NCBI GenBank assembly: GCA_044371545.1
Contig: JBILTM010000001.1
Coordinates: 40,130 to 104,129 of the forward strand
From: UBA4615 sp044371545
GTDB lineage: Bacteria > Pseudomonadota > Gammaproteobacteria > Burkholderiales > Burkholderiaceae_E
Reading direction: 5' to 3'
DNA: 64,000 bases
Positions 52,116 through 60,015 of this stretch are shown piece by piece (positions within the stretch are counted from its first letter, which is position 1; every line of letters starts with the position of its first letter). The notes below the pieces were generated by a model, which saw only the letters and a program-made list of their open reading frames with translations, had not been told where the DNA came from and made no database searches. Position numbers and translations under genes: made by a program.

Positions 52116-53024
52116 ATGACCCCCGCTTCCCGCCTCGCCGAGATGTTCCGCAGCGGCCGCATGATCGTCGCCCCGGGCGCGATCGACGGCATCACCGGCC
52201 GCGCGATCGAGCGCGCCGGCTTCCAGGCCGCCTACATGACCGGCGCCGGGACCTCGGCGACGCTCGGCTACCCCGACTACGGGCTGCTGACCGCGACCGA
52301 GATGATCGCGAACGCCACGCGGATCGTGAACGCGGTCTCGATCCCCCTGATCAGCGACGCCGACACCGGCTACGGCAACGAGCTCAACGTGTTCCGCACG
52401 GTGCAGGACTTCGAGCGCGCCGGCGTCGCCGCGATCCACATCGAGGACCAGGTGTTCCCGAAGCGCTGCGGCCACCTCGACAACAAGGAGGTGACCTCGC
52501 GCGAGGACTGGATCGCGAAGATCCGCGCGGCCGCCGCGGCGCGCCGCTCGCGCGACTTCACGATCATCGCCCGCACCGACTCGCGCGCGGTGCTCGGCTT
52601 CGACGAGGCGATCGAGCGCGCGAACCTCGCGCTCGCCAACGGCGCGGACGTCGCCTTCGTCGAGGCGCCGCAGTCGCTGGAGGAGGTGGCCGCGGTGCCG
52701 AAGCGCGTGAAGGGCCGCTGCCTGCTCAACGTGGTGCGCGGCGGCAAGACCCCCGAGGTGCCGCTCGTCGAGGCCGAGGCGATGGGCTACGCGATCGCGA
52801 TCCTGCCGGGCCTGCTGCTCGGCGCGGTGATCGCGGCCTGCGACGAGGCGCTCGACGCGGTCAAGACCACCGGCTGCTATCCGGCCTCGAAGACCGACAG
52901 CTCGCCGGCGAAGACCTTCGCGCGCTTCGGCTCGGCCGACTGGGACGCGCGCCGCACCGCGTTCCGCGGGCCGCTCGCGCCCGCCGCGGCGCCGGCGCCG
53001 TCCGAAGCGGTCCCCGCGAAGTGA
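52116..53024 (+). CDS. Isocitrate lyase/PEP mutase-family C-C lyase (KRCGH type)
   Basis: The 302-residue TIM-barrel protein has DADTGYGN (metal binding) and FPKRCGHLDNKEV. The cysteine in KRCGH is the catalytic acid of the lyases (2-methylisocitrate lyase, 2,3-dimethylmalate lyase, oxaloacetate hydrolases), while PEP mutases lack it, so cleavage of a hydroxy-dicarboxylate is likely. With LeuCD-type genes next, a dimethylmalate- or methylisocitrate-like substrate fits. There is no prpC or prpD nearby, which argues against a normal methylcitrate cycle. Confidence 0.9.
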   Translation: MTPASRLAEMFRSGRMIVAPGAIDGITGRAIERAGFQAAYMTGAGTSATLGYPDYGLLTATEMIANATRIVNAVSIPLISDADTGYGNELNVFRTVQDFERAGVAAIHIEDQVFPKRCGHLDNKEVTSREDWIAKIRAAAAARRSRDFTIIARTDSRAVLGFDEAIERANLALANGADVAFVEAPQSLEEVAAVPKRVKGRCLLNVVRGGKTPEVPLVEAEAMGYAIAILPGLLLGAVIAACDEALDAVKTTGCYPASKTDSSPAKTFARFGSADWDARRTAFRGPLAPAAAPAPSEAVPAK

Positions 53025-53043
53025 CGCGACGCCGGAGCCCCCG

Positions 53044-54456
53044 ATGAACGCCCCCCGGACCCTGTTCGACAAGATCTGGCAGCGGCACGTCGTCGTCGAC
53101 CGCGGCGACGGCCACCAGCTGATCTACGTCGACCGCCACCTGCTGCACGACGGCTCGTCGACCGCGTTCGAGACGCTGCGCCAGCGGGGGCTGCCGGTGC
53201 GGCGGCCCGAGCTCGCGCTGGCGACGCCCGACCACTTCACGTCGACCGCGAGCCGCGACCCGGCGGCGATCGCCGACCCGATGCACCGCCGTCACTTCGA
53301 CGCGATCCGCAGCAACGCGGCCGGCGCGGGGATCCGGCTGTTCCACGTCGAGGACGTGCGGCAGGGCATCGCGCACGTGGTGGGCCCCGAGCAGGGCTTC
53401 ACGCGGCCGGGCATCACGCTGGTGTGCGGCGACTCGCACACCGCGACGCACGGCGCGGTCGGCGCGCTCGCCTTCGGCATCGGCGCCTCCGAGGTCGCGC
53501 ACGTGATGGCCACGCAGTGCCTGTGGCAGAAGAAGCCCAAGGCGATGCGGGTGCGCGTCGACGGCGCGCTCGCGCCCGGCGTCACCGCGAAGGACGTGGT
53601 GCTCGCGATCATCGCGCGCATCGGCGCGGCGGGCGGCGTCGGCCACGTGATCGAGTACGCGGGCAGCACGATCCGCGCGCTGTCGATCGAGGGGCGCCTC
53701 ACGGTGTGCAACATGTCGATCGAGGCCGGCGCGCGCGCCGGCATGGTCGCGCCCGACGACGCGACCTATGCGTACCTGCACGGCCGGCCGATGTCGCCGC
53801 AGGGCGAGGCCTGGGACCGCGCGCTCGCGTTCTGGCGCACGCTGCCCTCCGACGACGGGGCCGCGTTCGACCGCGACGTGTCGATCGACGGCACCGCGAT
53901 CGTGCCGATGGTGACCTGGGGCACCAGCCCCGAGGACGCGCTGCCGATCGACGGCCGCGTGCCCGACCCGGCCGACGCGCCCGACGCGGCGCGGCGCGAC
54001 GCGATCCGCAGCGCGCTCGACTACATGGGCCTCGTGCCCGGCACGCCGATGGAGGCGGTCGCGGTCGACCGCGTGTTCATCGGCTCGTGCACGAACAGCC
54101 GCATCGAGGACCTGCGCGACGCGGCGCGCGTCGCACGCGGCCGGCGCGCGATCGTGCCGTCGTGGGTCGTGCCCGGCTCGGGGCTGGTCAAGGCGCAGGC
54201 CGAGGCCGAGGGGCTCGACCGGGTGTTCCGCGAGGCCGGCTTCGAGTGGCGCGAGCCCGGCTGCTCGATGTGCGTCGGCATGAACGGCGACACCGGACTG
54301 CCCGGCCAGCGCATCGCGTCGACCTCGAACCGCAACTTCATCGGGCGACAGGGGCGCGGCGTGCGCACGCACCTGTTGAGCCCCGCGATGGCGGTGGCCG
54401 CGGCGGTGACCGGCCGCTTCGCCGACGTGCGCGGCCTCGCCGCGCCGGGAGCCTGA
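53044..54456 (+). CDS. LeuC-type hydro-lyase large subunit
   Basis: The 470-residue aconitase-superfamily protein has VCGDSHTATHGAVG, FIGSCTNSRIEDL and the CSMCVG cluster ligands for a [4Fe-4S] centre. It resembles 3-isopropylmalate dehydratase (LeuC). The setting, after a C-C lyase, with no leuB, and under a GntR gene, suggests a catabolic paralogue such as a dimethylmaleate or citraconate hydratase; a biosynthetic LeuC cannot be ruled out. The small subunit starts one base after its stop. Confidence 0.88.
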   Translation: MNAPRTLFDKIWQRHVVVDRGDGHQLIYVDRHLLHDGSSTAFETLRQRGLPVRRPELALATPDHFTSTASRDPAAIADPMHRRHFDAIRSNAAGAGIRLFHVEDVRQGIAHVVGPEQGFTRPGITLVCGDSHTATHGAVGALAFGIGASEVAHVMATQCLWQKKPKAMRVRVDGALAPGVTAKDVVLAIIARIGAAGGVGHVIEYAGSTIRALSIEGRLTVCNMSIEAGARAGMVAPDDATYAYLHGRPMSPQGEAWDRALAFWRTLPSDDGAAFDRDVSIDGTAIVPMVTWGTSPEDALPIDGRVPDPADAPDAARRDAIRSALDYMGLVPGTPMEAVAVDRVFIGSCTNSRIEDLRDAARVARGRRAIVPSWVVPGSGLVKAQAEAEGLDRVFREAGFEWREPGCSMCVGMNGDTGLPGQRIASTSNRNFIGRQGRGVRTHLLSPAMAVAAAVTGRFADVRGLAAPGA

Positions 54457-54457
54457 G

Positions 54458-55060
54458 ATGACCCCGTTCGCCACGCTGACCGGGGTCGCGGTGCCGCTCG
54501 ACATGCCGAACGTCGACACCGACCGCATCATCCCGGCGCGCTTCCTCGGCCGCACCCGTGAGGAGCAGGTGCAGGCGATGTTCCACGACCTGAAGCACGA
54601 CACCGAGGGCCGGCCGGTGCCCGGCTTCGTGCTGAACCGCCCGGAGTTCGCCGGCGCGCGCATCCTCGTCGCCGACCGCAACTTCGGGTGCGGCTCGTCG
54701 CGCGAGCACGCGGTCACGACGCTCGTCGACAACGGCTTTCTCGCGTTCGTCGCGCCGAGCTTCGGCGACATCTTCCACAACAACTGCTTCCAGAACGGCG
54801 CGCTGCCGGTCCGGCTGCCCGAGACGCGCGTGGCCGCGCTGCGCGCGCTGCTGGCCGCCCGGCCCGGCGCGACGATGACGGTCGACCTGGTCCGTCAGGT
54901 CGTGGTCGGCCCCGACGGCGTCGAGGACCGCTTCGAGACCGACCCGTTCCGCCGCGACTGCCTGCTGAACGGCGTCGACGACATCGGCCTCACGCTGCGC
55001 CACGCGGCGCAGATCGAGGCGTTCGAGGCGAAGCGGCGTGCCGAGCCGGACTGGGCCTGA
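54458..55060 (+). CDS. LeuD-type hydro-lyase small subunit
   Basis: The 200-residue swivelling subunit has NVDTDRIIPARFLGRT and RNFGCGSSREHAV, the substrate-recognition loop of LeuD-type proteins. Its length is that of bacterial LeuD. It forms the enzyme with the product of the preceding gene. Substrate class is uncertain for the same reason. Confidence 0.88.
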   Translation: MTPFATLTGVAVPLDMPNVDTDRIIPARFLGRTREEQVQAMFHDLKHDTEGRPVPGFVLNRPEFAGARILVADRNFGCGSSREHAVTTLVDNGFLAFVAPSFGDIFHNNCFQNGALPVRLPETRVAALRALLAARPGATMTVDLVRQVVVGPDGVEDRFETDPFRRDCLLNGVDDIGLTLRHAAQIEAFEAKRRAEPDWA

Positions 55061-55102
55061 GCCGGGAGTCCGCCCTGCACCGCTCGGCGCCGGCTCGAGG
55101 GG

Positions 55103-55120
55103 CCCGGCACCGTTGCCGGG
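55103..55120. terminator. Hairpin after the LeuD-type gene
   Basis: A perfect 7-bp stem (CCCGGCA/TGCCGGG) closes a 4-base loop, 43 bases after the LeuD-type stop. No U tract follows. It may end the GntR-linked transcript. The rest of the 244-base gap up to 55304 shows no other feature that I can support. Confidence 0.35.
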
Positions 55121-55304
55121 ACCACGGGCCGCAAGCCCGAGCCCATCCGCCGGCGGTCCCGCCCTGCGGGCCGCTGGTCGCCCAGGCCGGATCTGCGCCG
55201 TGCGGATGCCGCATTTCGTAGCTTCAAGGCGACCGCCGGGCCGCGACCATCATCCGCACGCTGCGGGGCGCCCGCGGTGTCGACAGATCGACGGAGCCCT
55301 GACC

Positions 55305-55658
55305 ATGAACCTGTCCGACTTCCTGGCCACGCTCGCCGAACGCGTGCTGAAACTGGAGTCGCGCGTGTCCGACTTCGCCGTGCACACGCCCTCGGCCGGC
55401 GCCTCGTCCGACGAGCTCGACCGCATGAAAGGCGAGATCGCGTCGCTTCACGCTCAGGTGGCCGACCTGACCGCCGCCTTCCGCACGAACGCGGCGGCGA
55501 TCTCGGCGCTGCGCCGCGGCGTCGGCAACGCGACCGCCGCCGCCGAGATCGCGGCGGTGTCGGCGAGCCGCGCGAAGGCCGAAGTCGACGGACTCGGTCG
55601 CGAGCTCGCCCAGGTCAAGGCGAACCAGGGCGACCTGGCGGCGCTGCCCGCGCTCTGA
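55305..55658 (+). CDS. Small coiled-coil protein of unknown function
   Basis: The 117-residue product starts at ATG 55305, which follows ACGGAG. It has no signal peptide and no membrane segment. Heptad-like patterns (LATLAERVLKLESRV; LDRMKGEIASLHAQVADL; VDGLGRELAQVKANQ) suggest an almost continuous coiled coil with an Ala-rich middle. I do not recognise a family. The frame stays open upstream to 55038, but that part is not convincing. Confidence 0.55.
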   Translation: MNLSDFLATLAERVLKLESRVSDFAVHTPSAGASSDELDRMKGEIASLHAQVADLTAAFRTNAAAISALRRGVGNATAAAEIAAVSASRAKAEVDGLGRELAQVKANQGDLAALPAL

Positions 55659-55706
55659 ACGATCGCGGCCTGCGGGGCCGGGCATCCCCCCGGCGTCGCG
55701 CACCGC

Positions 55707-56132
55707 TCAGGCTCGCGGCAGGCCCGTGGCCGGGCGCGCGCCCGACGGCCCGCCCGCGGCGTGCCGCACCGCGTCGAGCAGCGCGGCGATCGACACCGGC
55801 TTCTGCAGCACCGCGCGCACGTCGCCGGTGTCGGGCAACTGCACCCGGTCGACGATCGCCGACACCACGACCACCGGCACCGCGGCGATCGCCGGGTCCT
55901 GCGCCTTGCGGCCGAGCAGGCCGACGCCGCCGAGCCGCGGCATCATCAGGTCGACCAGCACCACCGCGAACGCCCCGGGCTCGGCGCGCAGCGCCTCGAG
56001 CGCGGCCTCGCCGTCGGGGGCCAGCGACACCGCCCAGCCGTCATCCTCGAGCACCATGTGCAGCGACTCGCGGACGTCGTCGTCGTCCTCGACGATCAGC
56101 ACGCGGCGGGGGGCGGGGCGAGGGTCGGTCAT
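55707..56132 (-). CDS. Stand-alone response-regulator receiver protein
   Basis: The 141-residue protein is a single REC domain: VLIVEDDDD (acidic pocket), LVDLMMPRLGG (phospho-acceptor Asp at about 62), VVSA and LQKP (conserved Lys). There is no output domain, as in CheY- or DivK-like proteins. No histidine kinase gene is adjacent. The Aer-like receptor at 27862 is too distant to be linked on the evidence here. Confidence 0.9.
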   Translation of the reverse strand: MTDPRPAPRRVLIVEDDDDVRESLHMVLEDDGWAVSLAPDGEAALEALRAEPGAFAVVLVDLMMPRLGGVGLLGRKAQDPAIAAVPVVVVSAIVDRVQLPDTGDVRAVLQKPVSIAALLDAVRHAAGGPSGARPATGLPRA

Positions 56133-56207
56133 CGGGGTTCGGGTGGGCGCGACGCAGTCCGCGGCCGAAGTATGGCCCCGAACGGACCGGACGCGCAGCG
56201 GCGCCGG

Positions 56208-57200
56208 TCAGTCCACCTTCGCACCCGAGAACTTCACGACCTCGCCCCACTTGACGATCTCCGCGCGCATGTAGCGCGTGAAGTCCTCCGGGGTGCCGCC
56301 CATCGGCGTGTAGCCCATCGACAGCAGCCGCTCGCGCACCGCGGGCGTCTTCAGCGACGCGTTGACCGCCGCGTTCAGCTTCGCGACGATCTCCGGCGGC
56401 GTGCCCTTCGGCGCGAGCAGGCTCATCCAGGTCGCCGACTCGAGCCTCGGATAACCGAGCTCCTTCGTCGTCGGCACGTCGGGCAGCGCCTCGGAGCGCC
56501 GCTCGGCCATCACCGCGAGCGCGCGAAGGCGGCCGTCGCGCACGAACGGCACCGCGGCCGGCACCCCGGGCATCGCGAGCTGGAGCTGGTCGCTCATCAG
56601 GTCGGTCAGCGCGGGCGAGGGCGCGGTGTACGGGACGTGGACCATGAACACGCCCTCGGACTTCTTGATCAGCTCGCCCGACAGGTGCCACGAGCTGCCG
56701 CTGCCGGTCGAGCCGAAATTGAGCTTGCCCGGATTCGCCCTCGCGAAGGCGAGCAGCTCCTTGAACGTCTTCACCGGCAGCGCGGTGTTGACCAGCACGA
56801 TGTTCGGGATCGAGCCGATCAGCACGATCGGCTCGAAGTCGCGCTCGGGGTGGAAGGGCTTGGCGTCGTACATCGTCACCGCCGAGACCAGCGTGCCCGT
56901 CCAGCCGAACAGCAGCGTGTGGCCGTCGGGCGCAGCCTTCGCGACCGACTGCGCGCCGATGTTGCCGTTGGCGCCCGGGCGGTTCTCGACGACGAAGTTC
57001 TGCCCGAACGCGCGGCCGAGCTCCTCCGCGACCAGGCGCGCGAGCGGATCGGAGCTGCCGCCGGGACCCGCGGGCACGACGATGCGCACGGTGCGCGACG
57101 GCCACGCCTGCGCCGAGGCGACGCCCGCCGCGGCGAGCGCGGCGGCGGCGACGAGCGCGTGCGAGGCGGTACGCATGAACGGACGGCGGGAGCGGGTCAT
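56208..57200 (-). CDS. Bug-type tripartite tricarboxylate transporter substrate-binding protein
   Basis: The 330-residue protein has a signal peptide (about 1-31, ending GVASAQA), VRIVVPAGPGGSSDPLARL and NRPGANGNIGAQSVA, typical of Bug proteins. ATG 57200 is preferred over an upstream start that would add 20 residues. It is the last gene of the minus-strand CoA-ester operon, 64 bases after another Bug gene. Confidence 0.92.
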   Translation of the reverse strand: MTRSRRPFMRTASHALVAAAALAAAGVASAQAWPSRTVRIVVPAGPGGSSDPLARLVAEELGRAFGQNFVVENRPGANGNIGAQSVAKAAPDGHTLLFGWTGTLVSAVTMYDAKPFHPERDFEPIVLIGSIPNIVLVNTALPVKTFKELLAFARANPGKLNFGSTGSGSSWHLSGELIKKSEGVFMVHVPYTAPSPALTDLMSDQLQLAMPGVPAAVPFVRDGRLRALAVMAERRSEALPDVPTTKELGYPRLESATWMSLLAPKGTPPEIVAKLNAAVNASLKTPAVRERLLSMGYTPMGGTPEDFTRYMRAEIVKWGEVVKFSGAKVD

Positions 57201-57264
57201 CGGCGTCTCCGGGGAGCGGCCCTCGCGGGCCGCGGTGGGTCGCCGCGCGTCGCGGCGCACGGGG

Positions 57265-58221
57265 TCACTCGGGCTGGATGCCGGCCTGGCGGATCTTCGC
57301 GCCCCAGGCGTCGATCTGCTCGACGACGAAGCGTGCGAAGGTCTCGGCGTCCATCGGCGCGGGCTCGATGCCGAGGCCGGCCATCTTCTCCTTGACCGCC
57401 GACGAGGCGACGACCTTCAGCGTCTCGGTGCTCAGCCTCGCGACGATCTCGCGCGGCAGGCCGGCCGGCCCGAGCAGCCCGCCCCAGATCGTGAAGTCGA
57501 AGCCCGGCACGATCTCGCCGGCCGCAGGCAGCTCCGGCATCAGCGACGAGCGCCGGTCGGCCTGCACCGCGATCGCCTTGAGCTTGCCGCCGCGGATGTA
57601 CGACTGCGACGAGGCCCAGTCGACGAACATGTAGTCGACCTGGTTGCCCGACAGGTCGGTGAGCGCCGGCGGCGTGCTCTTGTACGGCACCGCGACCGCC
57701 TCGAAGCCGCCCGCGCGCGCGAAGTGCGCGCCGGCGACCTGGCCGGTCGAGTTGCCGAACGCGTAGGTCAGCTTGCCGGGGTTCGCCTTCGCGCGGGCGA
57801 CCAGCTCCGCGGTGGTCCTGACCGGCGACTCGGCGTTGACCACCAGCAGGAACAGGAAGTTGTTCGTCCGCGCGATCGGGGTGAAGTCCTTCACCGGGTC
57901 GTACGAGAGCTTCCTGAACAGCGACGGGTTCGCCGAGTGCGAGGTGTTGGTCGCCATCATCAGCGTGTAGCCGTCGGGCGGCGCCTTCGCGACGATGTCG
58001 GCCGCGATCTGTCCGCTCGCGCCCGGCTTGTTGTCCACCACGATGTTCGTGCCGAGCCCGCGCTGCAGCTCCTCGGCGATCACGCGCGCGATGATGTCGG
58101 TGCCGCTGCCGACCGCGAACGGCACGACGAGGCGGATCGGCTTCGCGGGCCAGGCCTGCGCCGACGCGCCAGCGGCGACGAGCGCGAGCGCCGCCGCGAA
58201 CAGGGTCTTGCCGAATCTCAT
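57265..58221 (-). CDS. Bug-type tripartite tricarboxylate transporter substrate-binding protein
   Basis: The 318-residue protein has a signal peptide (about 1-22, ending GASAQA), IRLVVPFAVGSGTDIIARV and NKPGASGQIAADIVA. It differs enough from its neighbour at 56208 to have another ligand. It follows the cupin gene by 30 bases; its ATG is preceded by GGGAGGAGA. Confidence 0.92.
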   Translation of the reverse strand: MRFGKTLFAAALALVAAGASAQAWPAKPIRLVVPFAVGSGTDIIARVIAEELQRGLGTNIVVDNKPGASGQIAADIVAKAPPDGYTLMMATNTSHSANPSLFRKLSYDPVKDFTPIARTNNFLFLLVVNAESPVRTTAELVARAKANPGKLTYAFGNSTGQVAGAHFARAGGFEAVAVPYKSTPPALTDLSGNQVDYMFVDWASSQSYIRGGKLKAIAVQADRRSSLMPELPAAGEIVPGFDFTIWGGLLGPAGLPREIVARLSTETLKVVASSAVKEKMAGLGIEPAPMDAETFARFVVEQIDAWGAKIRQAGIQPE

Positions 58222-58251
58222 CGGGGTCTCCTCCCTCGGGCCGGACGGCGT

Positions 58252-58647
58252 TCAGCGGCGCACGTTCTCGGGCCGTTCCATGTACGGCGGGTTGTAGACG
58301 ATCAGCACGCGGACCGGCGTGTCGCTCACCACGGTGAAGCGATGCATCACGTTCCTCGGGAAGAAGCACGCATCGCCCGGCCCGATCTCGTCGACGCGCA
58401 TCGCGTCGCCCTCGCCGACCTCGATCCGCGCGCGGCCCTCGAGCATGTAGCAGACCTGGTCGAGTGTCGGGTGCGCGTGGGGCAGCGCGCCCTCGTTGCG
58501 CTCGACCGTGCCGAGCAGCACCTCCATCGACGTGCAGCCGACCGTCTCGGCGCTGATCAGCCGGCGGTTGAGGGTGCCGGTGTGGTTGGCCGGGTGGTAG
58601 CCGGGCACGTCCGCCTCGCGGACGACGAATCGGGTCGGGGGCAGCAT
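58252..58647 (-). CDS. Cupin-domain protein
   Basis: The 131-residue single-domain cupin has the first metal motif in ALPHAHPTLDQVCYMLEG and a second, weaker one around FPRNVMHRFTVV. It may be a small isomerase, decarboxylase or ligand-binding protein; the reaction cannot be told. It is in the operon after the CitE-like gene, 29 bases downstream. Confidence 0.82.
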   Translation of the reverse strand: MLPPTRFVVREADVPGYHPANHTGTLNRRLISAETVGCTSMEVLLGTVERNEGALPHAHPTLDQVCYMLEGRARIEVGEGDAMRVDEIGPGDACFFPRNVMHRFTVVSDTPVRVLIVYNPPYMERPENVRR

Positions 58648-58676
58648 GGATCTCCTCCTCGCGGGCCGTCGGGCCC

Positions 58677-59531
58677 TCAGTCTCGTCGTGCGGCGAGCAG
58701 CCGGCGCGCGAGCCGCTCGTGTGGCTTGTCGACCATCTTCCCGTCGAGCCGCGCGGTGCCGCCGCCGGCCGCCTGCAGCGCGGCCATCACGCGGTGTGCC
58801 CACTCGAGCTCGGCCTCGCTCGGTGCGAATGCGGCGTTGACGACCGGCACGTGCTTCGGGTGGATCACCGCCTTCGCGGCGAAGCCGTCGCGGCGCGCCT
58901 GCAGCGACTCCTCGCGCAGGCCGTCGAGGTCCTCGATGTCGACCCAGACGGTGTCGATCGGCGCGACGCCGGCGGCCGCGGCGCCGACGAGGCAGAGCTC
59001 GCGCGCGAGGCGGAACGGCGCGCCGAGCACGCCGTCGCGGCGGTTCTCGGTCGCGCCGATCGACGCGGCGAGGTCCTCGGCGCCCCACATCATCCCGGCG
59101 AGCCGCTCGCTGCAGCCGCGGTAGTCGCCGAGCGCGCGCAGCGACGCGGCGGTCTCGGTGGCGACGATGACGATCCGGGTCGCGCCGGCGGGCAGGCCGT
59201 GCGCGCGCTCGAACGCGTCGAGCCAGCAGGCGAGCGTGCGCACGTCGGCGGGCGTCTCGCACTTCGGCAGCACGATGCCGTCCGGCGCGGCGGGCATCGT
59301 CGCGGTGAGGTCGTCGAGCGTGCGGCCGGTGTCGAGGGCGTTGACGCGCACCCAGCGGCTCGCCGCGCCGCGCGGCGCCTCGAGCATCGCGCGGGTCTCG
59401 GCGCGCGCCGCGTCCTTCGCGGCCTCGGCGACCGAGTCCTCGAGGTCGAGGATCAGCGCGTCGGCGCCGACGGTCAGCGCGCGGTCGAACTTGCGCCGGC
59501 TGTCGCCGGGCACGAAGAGCATCGAGCGCAT
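58677..59531 (-). CDS. HpcH/HpaI/CitE-family acyl-CoA lyase
   Basis: The 284-residue protein has MLFVPGDSRRKFDRA, LILDLEDSV, RVNALDTG, GAEDLAASIGA, KAVIHPKHV and the C-terminal DGKMVDKPH, the pattern of the malyl-CoA, beta-methylmalyl-CoA and citramalyl-CoA lyases. It would cleave a hydroxyacyl-CoA to an acyl-CoA plus glyoxylate or pyruvate. Its ATG overlaps the MaoC stop by one base. The preceding genes encode the matching CoA-transferase, dehydrogenase and hydratase steps. Confidence 0.88.
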   Translation of the reverse strand: MRSMLFVPGDSRRKFDRALTVGADALILDLEDSVAEAAKDAARAETRAMLEAPRGAASRWVRVNALDTGRTLDDLTATMPAAPDGIVLPKCETPADVRTLACWLDAFERAHGLPAGATRIVIVATETAASLRALGDYRGCSERLAGMMWGAEDLAASIGATENRRDGVLGAPFRLARELCLVGAAAAGVAPIDTVWVDIEDLDGLREESLQARRDGFAAKAVIHPKHVPVVNAAFAPSEAELEWAHRVMAALQAAGGGTARLDGKMVDKPHERLARRLLAARRD

Positions 59532-59989
59532 CACGCGCCCGCCGGCCGGCGCTTCATCAGCCCGGTGCGCCTGCACGAGGCCACGACCTCGTCGCGCTGG
59601 TTGAGCGCCACATGTTCGAACTCGACGAGGCCCGCGTCCGGCCGCGACCTGCTCGGTCGCACCGACAGCACCTTCGTGCGGGCGCGCAGCGTGTCGCCGT
59701 GGAACACCGGCTTCGGGAACACCACGTCGGTCATGCCGAGGTTCGCGACCGTGGTGCCGAGCGTCGTGTCGTTGACCGTCATGCCGATCATGATCCCGAG
59801 CGTGTAGAGGCTGTTGAAGAGCCGCTGCCCGAACTCGGTCTTCTCGGAGAAGTGCGCGTCGATGTGCAGCGGCTGCGGGTTCATCGTCAGCAGGCTGAAC
59901 ATCGTGTTGTCGAACTCGGTCACCGTGCGCGTCCAGCCGTGGACGAACTCCTGGCCGACGCTGAACTCCTCGAACCACAGACCCGCCAT
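59531..59989 (-). CDS. MaoC-family enoyl-CoA hydratase
   Basis: The 152-residue hot-dog-fold protein has the hydratase motif region NPQPLHIDAHFSEKTEFG (the Asp/His pair of R-type hydratases) and GDTLRARTKVL. Short MaoC proteins of this type hydrate mesaconyl-CoA or itaconyl-CoA as well as other enoyl-CoAs. It follows the acyl-CoA dehydrogenase by 26 bases. Confidence 0.87.
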   Translation of the reverse strand: MAGLWFEEFSVGQEFVHGWTRTVTEFDNTMFSLLTMNPQPLHIDAHFSEKTEFGQRLFNSLYTLGIMIGMTVNDTTLGTTVANLGMTDVVFPKPVFHGDTLRARTKVLSVRPSRSRPDAGLVEFEHVALNQRDEVVASCRRTGLMKRRPAGA

Positions 59990-60015
59990 CGCCCGTCTCC
60001 TCCGGTTGCGCCGCG

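Noticed and set aside
52116..53024. Assignment as prpB of the methylcitrate cycle
   Set aside because: No prpC, prpD, acnD or prpR is present nearby; only the KRCGH lyase family can be supported.
53044..55060. Assignment as the biosynthetic leuCD operon
   Set aside because: There is no leuB or asd next to it and the neighbours are catabolic, so gene symbols leuC and leuD were withheld; the possibility remains if no other copy exists in the genome.
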